Source of the DNA: Faecalibacterium sp. An122
GTDB taxonomy: Bacteria > Bacillota > Clostridia > Oscillospirales > Ruminococcaceae
DNA: 64,000 nt
Assembly: GCF_002160895.1 (NCBI RefSeq)
Contig: NZ_NFLL01000004.1
Span: 62,001 to 126,000, forward strand
Direction of reading: 5' to 3'
Shown here: piece by piece, positions 60,779-64,000 of the stretch
Layout: the number at the start of each line of letters is the position of its first letter
Numbering within the stretch: the first letter of the stretch is position 1
The notes under the pieces: model-generated
Databases searched by the model: none
Told to the model about the DNA's origin: nothing
Seen by the model: the letters and a program-made list of their open reading frames with translations, nothing else
Position numbers and translations under genes: made by a program

Positions 60779-61012
60779 ATGAGACGGAGCGCACCCATTC
60801 GGGTGGTGGTATATGGCCCCGGCACCGGGGCGGGCCGGCAGGAACTGGCCCGGCGGGCGGCGGAAGTCCACGCCGAATTTGTGGCCGACGCCGTCCGGCG
60901 TCTGGACTGTCCGGCCCGGCAGAAGCTGGAACTGCTGCAGGCGGTGATGGACACGGTCCAGAGCGCCTGTCCCTCCGGACAGCCCGGGAAAACCCCGCCC
61001 CCTCGCCCCTGA
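60779..61012 (+). CDS. Small helical protein near the recombinase
   Basis: 77 residues from the ATG at 60779, 8 bp after GGGAGG. It has a short beta start (IRVVVYGPGTGAGR) and two helices with a conserved-looking LDCPARQKLELLQAVMDTV stretch, then a Pro-rich tail. The name of the family is unknown to me. A strong terminator follows. Proximity to the recombinase makes a link to the element possible but unproven. Confidence 0.65.
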   Translation: MRRSAPIRVVVYGPGTGAGRQELARRAAEVHAEFVADAVRRLDCPARQKLELLQAVMDTVQSACPSGQPGKTPPPRP

Positions 61013-61019
61013 AGAGAAA

Positions 61020-61069
61020 CAGCCGCCCGGAACCCATCCCGCAACGGGGAGAGGCCGGGCGGCTGTTTT
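61020..61069 (+). terminator. Terminator of the small gene
   Basis: Perfect 11-bp stem CAGCCGCCCGG / CCGGGCGGCTG with a 24-nt loop and TTTTGTTT. Confidence 0.8.
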
Positions 61070-61085
61070 GTTTGGAATAAACGGG

Positions 61086-61370
61086 TCAACGGGAGCGCTT
61101 TTTGTCGTACCAGGAGTTCCAGGTCCGGCGGGCGGGCTGGGGGTCCTTGCGCAGGGTGTAGACCAGCAGCACCAGCATCAGCAGGGCGAACAGGGCCATG
61201 ACCGTGCCCTTGACCGGGGCGCCCTGGCTGTAAAAGAGAACGGCCACGCCGGCAAAAACGGCAATGAAGCCGCCCATAATCAGAACATAGAGAGCCCGGT
61301 TCTTTTCCCGCAGGCGGAACAGCACGTCACTCAGGAAAAACGAGGCCAGATCCATCAGCAATTCACCCAT
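61086..61370 (-). CDS. Small two-helix membrane protein
   Basis: 94 residues from the ATG at 61370, with GGAAGGAG upstream; a TTG at 61388 is inside the ribosome site. Two membrane helices (about 29-47 and 55-74) are followed by a basic cytoplasmic end (DPQPARRTWNSWYDKKRSR). No family is recognised. Confidence 0.75.
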   Translation of the reverse strand: MGELLMDLASFFLSDVLFRLREKNRALYVLIMGGFIAVFAGVAVLFYSQGAPVKGTVMALFALLMLVLLVYTLRKDPQPARRTWNSWYDKKRSR

Positions 61371-61473
61371 ACACAGCGCTCCTTCCAACGTCTTTTTTCA
61401 TTCTAGCACAGATGCGGGAAAAAGAAAAGAAGGGGGACGAATGTGCGTCAGTCACAGTGGAGCCAAAGAGGCG

Positions 61474-61502
61474 TTGTGAGGGGAAACGGGGCATGTTATA
61501 AT
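61474..61502 (+). promoter_or_regulatory. Promoter of the SGNH-rhodanese pair
   Basis: -35 TTGTGA (61474-61479), 17-bp spacer, consensus -10 TATAAT (61497-61502). Confidence 0.75.
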
Positions 61503-61575
61503 AAGACCATCCAACCCACACGCGCACGCTGCGGCGGGCGGGGAATGCAAAGGAAACAGACCGGAGGAACGCCGT

Positions 61576-62112
61576 ATGAACGTCATCTGTTTTGGGGATT
61601 CCAATACCTATGGCTACGACCCCCGCTCCTGGCTGGGGGACCGGTACGACCCCCAAAACCGGTGGGTGGACATTCTGGCCGGGAAAACCGGCTGGAACAT
61701 CTCCAACCGGGGCCAGAACGGCCGGGAGATTCCCCGGCAGCCCGTTTCCTTTCCGGCGGACACCGGCCTGCTGGTGGTGATGTTGGGCACCAATGACCTG
61801 CTGCAGGGCTGCACCCCGGCGGAGGCCGCCGGCCGGCTGGAACGGTTTCTCACCGGGCTGGACCTGGAGCGGGAAAAGATTCTGTTGATTGCCCCGCCGC
61901 CGGTGACCTTTGGGGAATGGGTTCAGGACGAGCATTTGATGGACGCTTCCAAAGCGTTTGCCCGGCTCTGCCGGGAGCTGGCGGCGCGGCTGGGAATCCG
62001 GTTCGCCGATGCAGGGCTCTGGGGCGTGGGCCTGGCCTACGACGGCGTCCATTTCACCGAGCAGGGCCACCGGGCCTTTGCAGAGGGTCTATACAAGGAG
62101 GTGTTTCGATGA
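61576..62112 (+). CDS. SGNH/GDSL-family hydrolase
   Basis: 178 residues, cytoplasmic. The four blocks are present: GDSNTYG with nucleophile Ser9, NRGQNGR, GTNDL, and the catalytic Asp-x-x-His in YDGVHFTEQGH. Family members deacetylate or de-esterify small esters and acetylated sugars. It overlaps the next gene by 4 bp. The substrate is unknown. Confidence 0.9.
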   Translation: MNVICFGDSNTYGYDPRSWLGDRYDPQNRWVDILAGKTGWNISNRGQNGREIPRQPVSFPADTGLLVVMLGTNDLLQGCTPAEAAGRLERFLTGLDLEREKILLIAPPPVTFGEWVQDEHLMDASKAFARLCRELAARLGIRFADAGLWGVGLAYDGVHFTEQGHRAFAEGLYKEVFR

Positions 62113-62492
62113 AAAAGCGCATTCTGCCGATGTTGTGTTCGGTGCTGATGATGCTCACCGCCTGCGGTGCCGCATCCTCCGACGCCTACAAGAAGATCAG
62201 CCAGGAAGAAGCCAAAGAGATGATGGACACCCAGGAGGTTCTAATCCTGGATGTGCGGGAGCAGAGCGAATACGACGGCGGCCACATTCCCGGGGCCGTC
62301 CTGCTGCCGGTGGGCACCATCGACGAGGAGAGCGCCGCCGCCGTCATCCCTGAAAAGGACACGGTGGTGCTGGTCTACTGCCGCAGCGGCAACCGCAGCA
62401 AAAAGGCCGCCAAGGCCCTGGCCGATCTGGGGTATACCGGCATTTATGACTTCGGCGGGATCACTACCTGGCCCTACGACATTGAGTCCTGA
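62109..62492 (+). CDS. Rhodanese-domain lipoprotein
   Basis: 127 residues. A signal peptide with lipobox (LTAC, Cys19) anchors it outside the membrane. The single rhodanese domain has DVREQSEYDGGHIPGA and active-site Cys91 in VYCRSGNRS, so it is catalytically complete. Exported single-domain rhodaneses handle sulfane sulfur or act in redox chemistry. ATGA overlap with the SGNH gene shows co-expression. Confidence 0.9.
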   Translation: MKKRILPMLCSVLMMLTACGAASSDAYKKISQEEAKEMMDTQEVLILDVREQSEYDGGHIPGAVLLPVGTIDEESAAAVIPEKDTVVLVYCRSGNRSKKAAKALADLGYTGIYDFGGITTWPYDIES

Positions 62493-62519
62493 CCGAAGAA
62501 CTGAACAGGAAAACCACCG

Positions 62520-62552
62520 CCGCCCGGAGGGAAACCTCTCCGGGCGGTTTTT
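62520..62552 (+). terminator. Terminator of the SGNH-rhodanese operon
   Basis: Stem CCGCCCGGAG / CTCTCCGGGCGG with one bulged base, followed by TTTTTG. Confidence 0.85.
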
Positions 62553-62583
62553 GCACGTCGGGACGTCATGCGGGTTTCAAAAA

Positions 62584-62597
62584 GAAAATATATTTTC
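62584..62597. promoter_or_regulatory. AT-rich palindrome before the ECF transporter
   Basis: GAAAATATATTTTC is a perfect 14-nt palindrome 133 bp before the transporter gene; it is a possible operator. No riboswitch fold was recognised in the leader. Confidence 0.3.
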
Positions 62598-62729
62598 ATA
62601 AAAACAAGAAACTGAAATAATTACAAACATTTTACAGGGCCTTGGTCGCAGGATTTACATTCCTCTGGTAGACTGTGAATTGTTCCAAGAAGCTAACAAA
62701 TTCATGGATATCATTGGGAGGTATCATGT

Positions 62730-63578
62730 ATGACGTCCATCCATAAGCAAGCGGCCAACCAGTCGCAGAAGCTGATGATTTTTGTGCTGTCCATGGCCCT
62801 TTACGGCCTGGCTACCCTGTTCTCGGAGCTGATCCCCAAGTTTCAGGTGGGCATTGTGGAGTTCTCGGTGGAGTACTTCCTGTTCATCCCCCTGACGCTG
62901 GCCATGCTCTTTGACCCCATGTCGGCGGCCCTGGGCGCCGCCACCGGTGAGCTGGTGTTCAGCGAGATCATGCTGGGCCAGTTCGGCGGTCTGGGCGAAG
63001 TGGAAAAATTCATCACCGTCACCATCGGCGTCTACGTCGCCGGCCGTCTGGTCCGCGACCCCGCCAACCGCACCATGGTGGGTGCGGCGGCCATCGGCGG
63101 CACCGCCATCCAGCTGTTCCTGGGCATGGTGGTGGACATCCTGAAAGTTCAGCTGGCTGTGGATGACTTTGAGGCGGTGGCCGGCCTGCCCGAGAGCGTC
63201 TTTGCCACCGAGGGCTTCGCCTTCCTGAACGACCTGCTGTTCTCCGGCATCCTGTTCTGCCTGCTGCCCACCCTCTACCTGGTGCCCAAGCTCCACGGCA
63301 AGATCGAGCCCCTGCTGGGCATGGAGCCCCGCACCACCCAGACCGCCCTGGAACCCCTGGGCGCAAAAGCCATCCTGGGCTGCGCTGCGGCCTTTGTGGT
63401 GGCAGCCGTCACCCAGCTGCTGGCCAAGAGCGGCATGAGCCTGATCGACTGGGAGGCCGACTGGGCCGAGAGCTCCACCTCCATTGCGGTGGCCATGGTG
63501 GCAGCCGCTGTGGTTGTGGTGGCCGTGGTGCTGGCCATGCGGAAACGCACCGAACAGATCCCCTCAGAAAGAGGTTGA
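62730..63578 (+). CDS. Probable ECF-transporter S component or associated membrane protein
   Basis: 282 residues with TGGGAGG before the start. About six membrane helices are predicted: four in residues 15-145, one at 170-190 and two near the end (about 210-270). The general pattern (FLFIPLTLAMLFDPMSAALGAATGEL) resembles substrate-binding S components of energy-coupling-factor transporters. It lies 4 bp before an ECF-type ATPase gene, so the pair should work together. The vitamin or metal carried cannot be told from sequence. Confidence 0.75.
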   Translation: MTSIHKQAANQSQKLMIFVLSMALYGLATLFSELIPKFQVGIVEFSVEYFLFIPLTLAMLFDPMSAALGAATGELVFSEIMLGQFGGLGEVEKFITVTIGVYVAGRLVRDPANRTMVGAAAIGGTAIQLFLGMVVDILKVQLAVDDFEAVAGLPESVFATEGFAFLNDLLFSGILFCLLPTLYLVPKLHGKIEPLLGMEPRTTQTALEPLGAKAILGCAAAFVVAAVTQLLAKSGMSLIDWEADWAESSTSIAVAMVAAAVVVVAVVLAMRKRTEQIPSERG

Positions 63579-63582
63579 ACCC

Positions 63583-64000
63583 ATGCACGCGATAGAGATA
63601 GATCATCTGACCTATTCCTATCCAGGCGCAGAGCATCCCACCCTCAACGACATCACCGTAACCATTGAACAAGGGGACTTTCTCGCCATCGTTGGAAACA
63701 ACGGCTGCGGAAAGTCCACTTTTTGCAAGACCCTCAACGGTCTGATTCCTCAGTTCATCAGCGGTGCGATGGAAGGGCGGGTCCTTGCCTGCGGGCTGGA
63801 TACCCGGGAAACCGATGTGGGCACCCTGGCCCGCAAGGTCGGCTATGTGTACCAGGATTTCGAAAACCAGATCATCCGGCCCACCGTGCTGGACGATGCG
63901 TCCTATGCCTGCCAGAACTACGCCATGCCCGATTACCGCCAGCGGGGCCTGGACGCCCTGGAACAGTGCGGCCTGCGGGGCAGGGAAAACGATTTCATCT
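63583..64000 (+). CDS. ECF-type ABC transporter ATPase, N-terminal part
   Basis: 139 residues are visible before the right window edge cuts the gene. It has the A-loop Tyr in TYSYPG, Walker A GNNGCGKST, and a Q-loop VYQDFENQII that is characteristic of ECF ATPases (EcfA). The start follows AAAGAGGT with a short gap from the previous stop. It powers uptake through the upstream membrane protein and probably a T component encoded beyond the window. Confidence 0.9.
   Translation, partial: MHAIEIDHLTYSYPGAEHPTLNDITVTIEQGDFLAIVGNNGCGKSTFCKTLNGLIPQFISGAMEGRVLACGLDTRETDVGTLARKVGYVYQDFENQIIRPTVLDDASYACQNYAMPDYRQRGLDALEQCGLRGRENDFI

Overview
The window looks like chromosomal DNA from a GC-rich gut Firmicute of the Oscillospiraceae/Ruminococcaceae type (Gemmiger, Subdoligranulum or Faecalibacterium would fit). 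This is an inference from the GC-rich coding sequence with strong AGGAGG ribosome binding sites, sigma-A promoters with 17-bp spacers, the many CUT1 sugar ABC transporters with YesL/YesM/YesN-type partners, and the Firmicute-specific LQFFA/Prp cleavage signals. No rRNA or other definitive taxonomic marker is present.

Layout. 1-3.0 kb: end of a PreP-like M16C protease and a small XRE membrane regulator. 3.1-11.9 kb: a divergent beta-fructoside locus with GH32 hydrolase, lipoprotein binding protein and two permeases on the minus strand, and a LacI regulator, YesL protein, membrane-anchored protein and fructokinase on the plus strand. The control region between them is full of GTGCA/TTTGCAC inverted repeats. 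12.0-18.6 kb: a second CUT1 ABC transporter with a YesM/YesN two-component system. 18.8-28.4 kb: a compact block of ten phage virion-assembly genes (packaging, portal, protease-scaffold, capsid, tail/ejection) with no integrase, replication, lysis or tail-fibre genes. 28.7-31.5 kb: an MgtA-type P-ATPase and a 50-residue membrane protein. 31.7-39.0 kb: GH2, UxuB-like and GH3 genes facing an AraC regulator. 39.1 kb: tRNA-Thr(GGT). 39.6-49.8 kb: a six-gene, tightly overlapped operon (MoxR AAA ATPase, DUF5682, VWA, double-SWIM, small protein, DUF4132) that matches the Escherichia coli yehL/M/P/Q/I set. 50-57.4 kb: a MarR regulator, small proteins, an arylsulfate sulfotransferase, a NifX-like protein, and a LytTR/GHKL two-component system with a ferredoxin. 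57.7-64 kb: the C-terminal half of a sigma-K-like factor abutting a large serine recombinase, then small metabolic genes and an ECF transporter cut by the window edge.

The most notable signals are these. First, the virion block encodes a Prp-type cysteine protease fused to a scaffold protein through what looks like its own cleavage site (LQLFA), and the next gene, the major capsid protein, starts with the canonical LQFFA site; this suggests a phage-encoded version of the host Prp maturation pathway. Second, the sigma fragment starts at the same conserved NEI-x-M position where skin elements interrupt sigK in spore formers, and the recombinase stop codon lies inside that conserved sequence. 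Third, the yeh-like operon is an uncharacterised MoxR-VWA system of the kind proposed to act in biological conflict.
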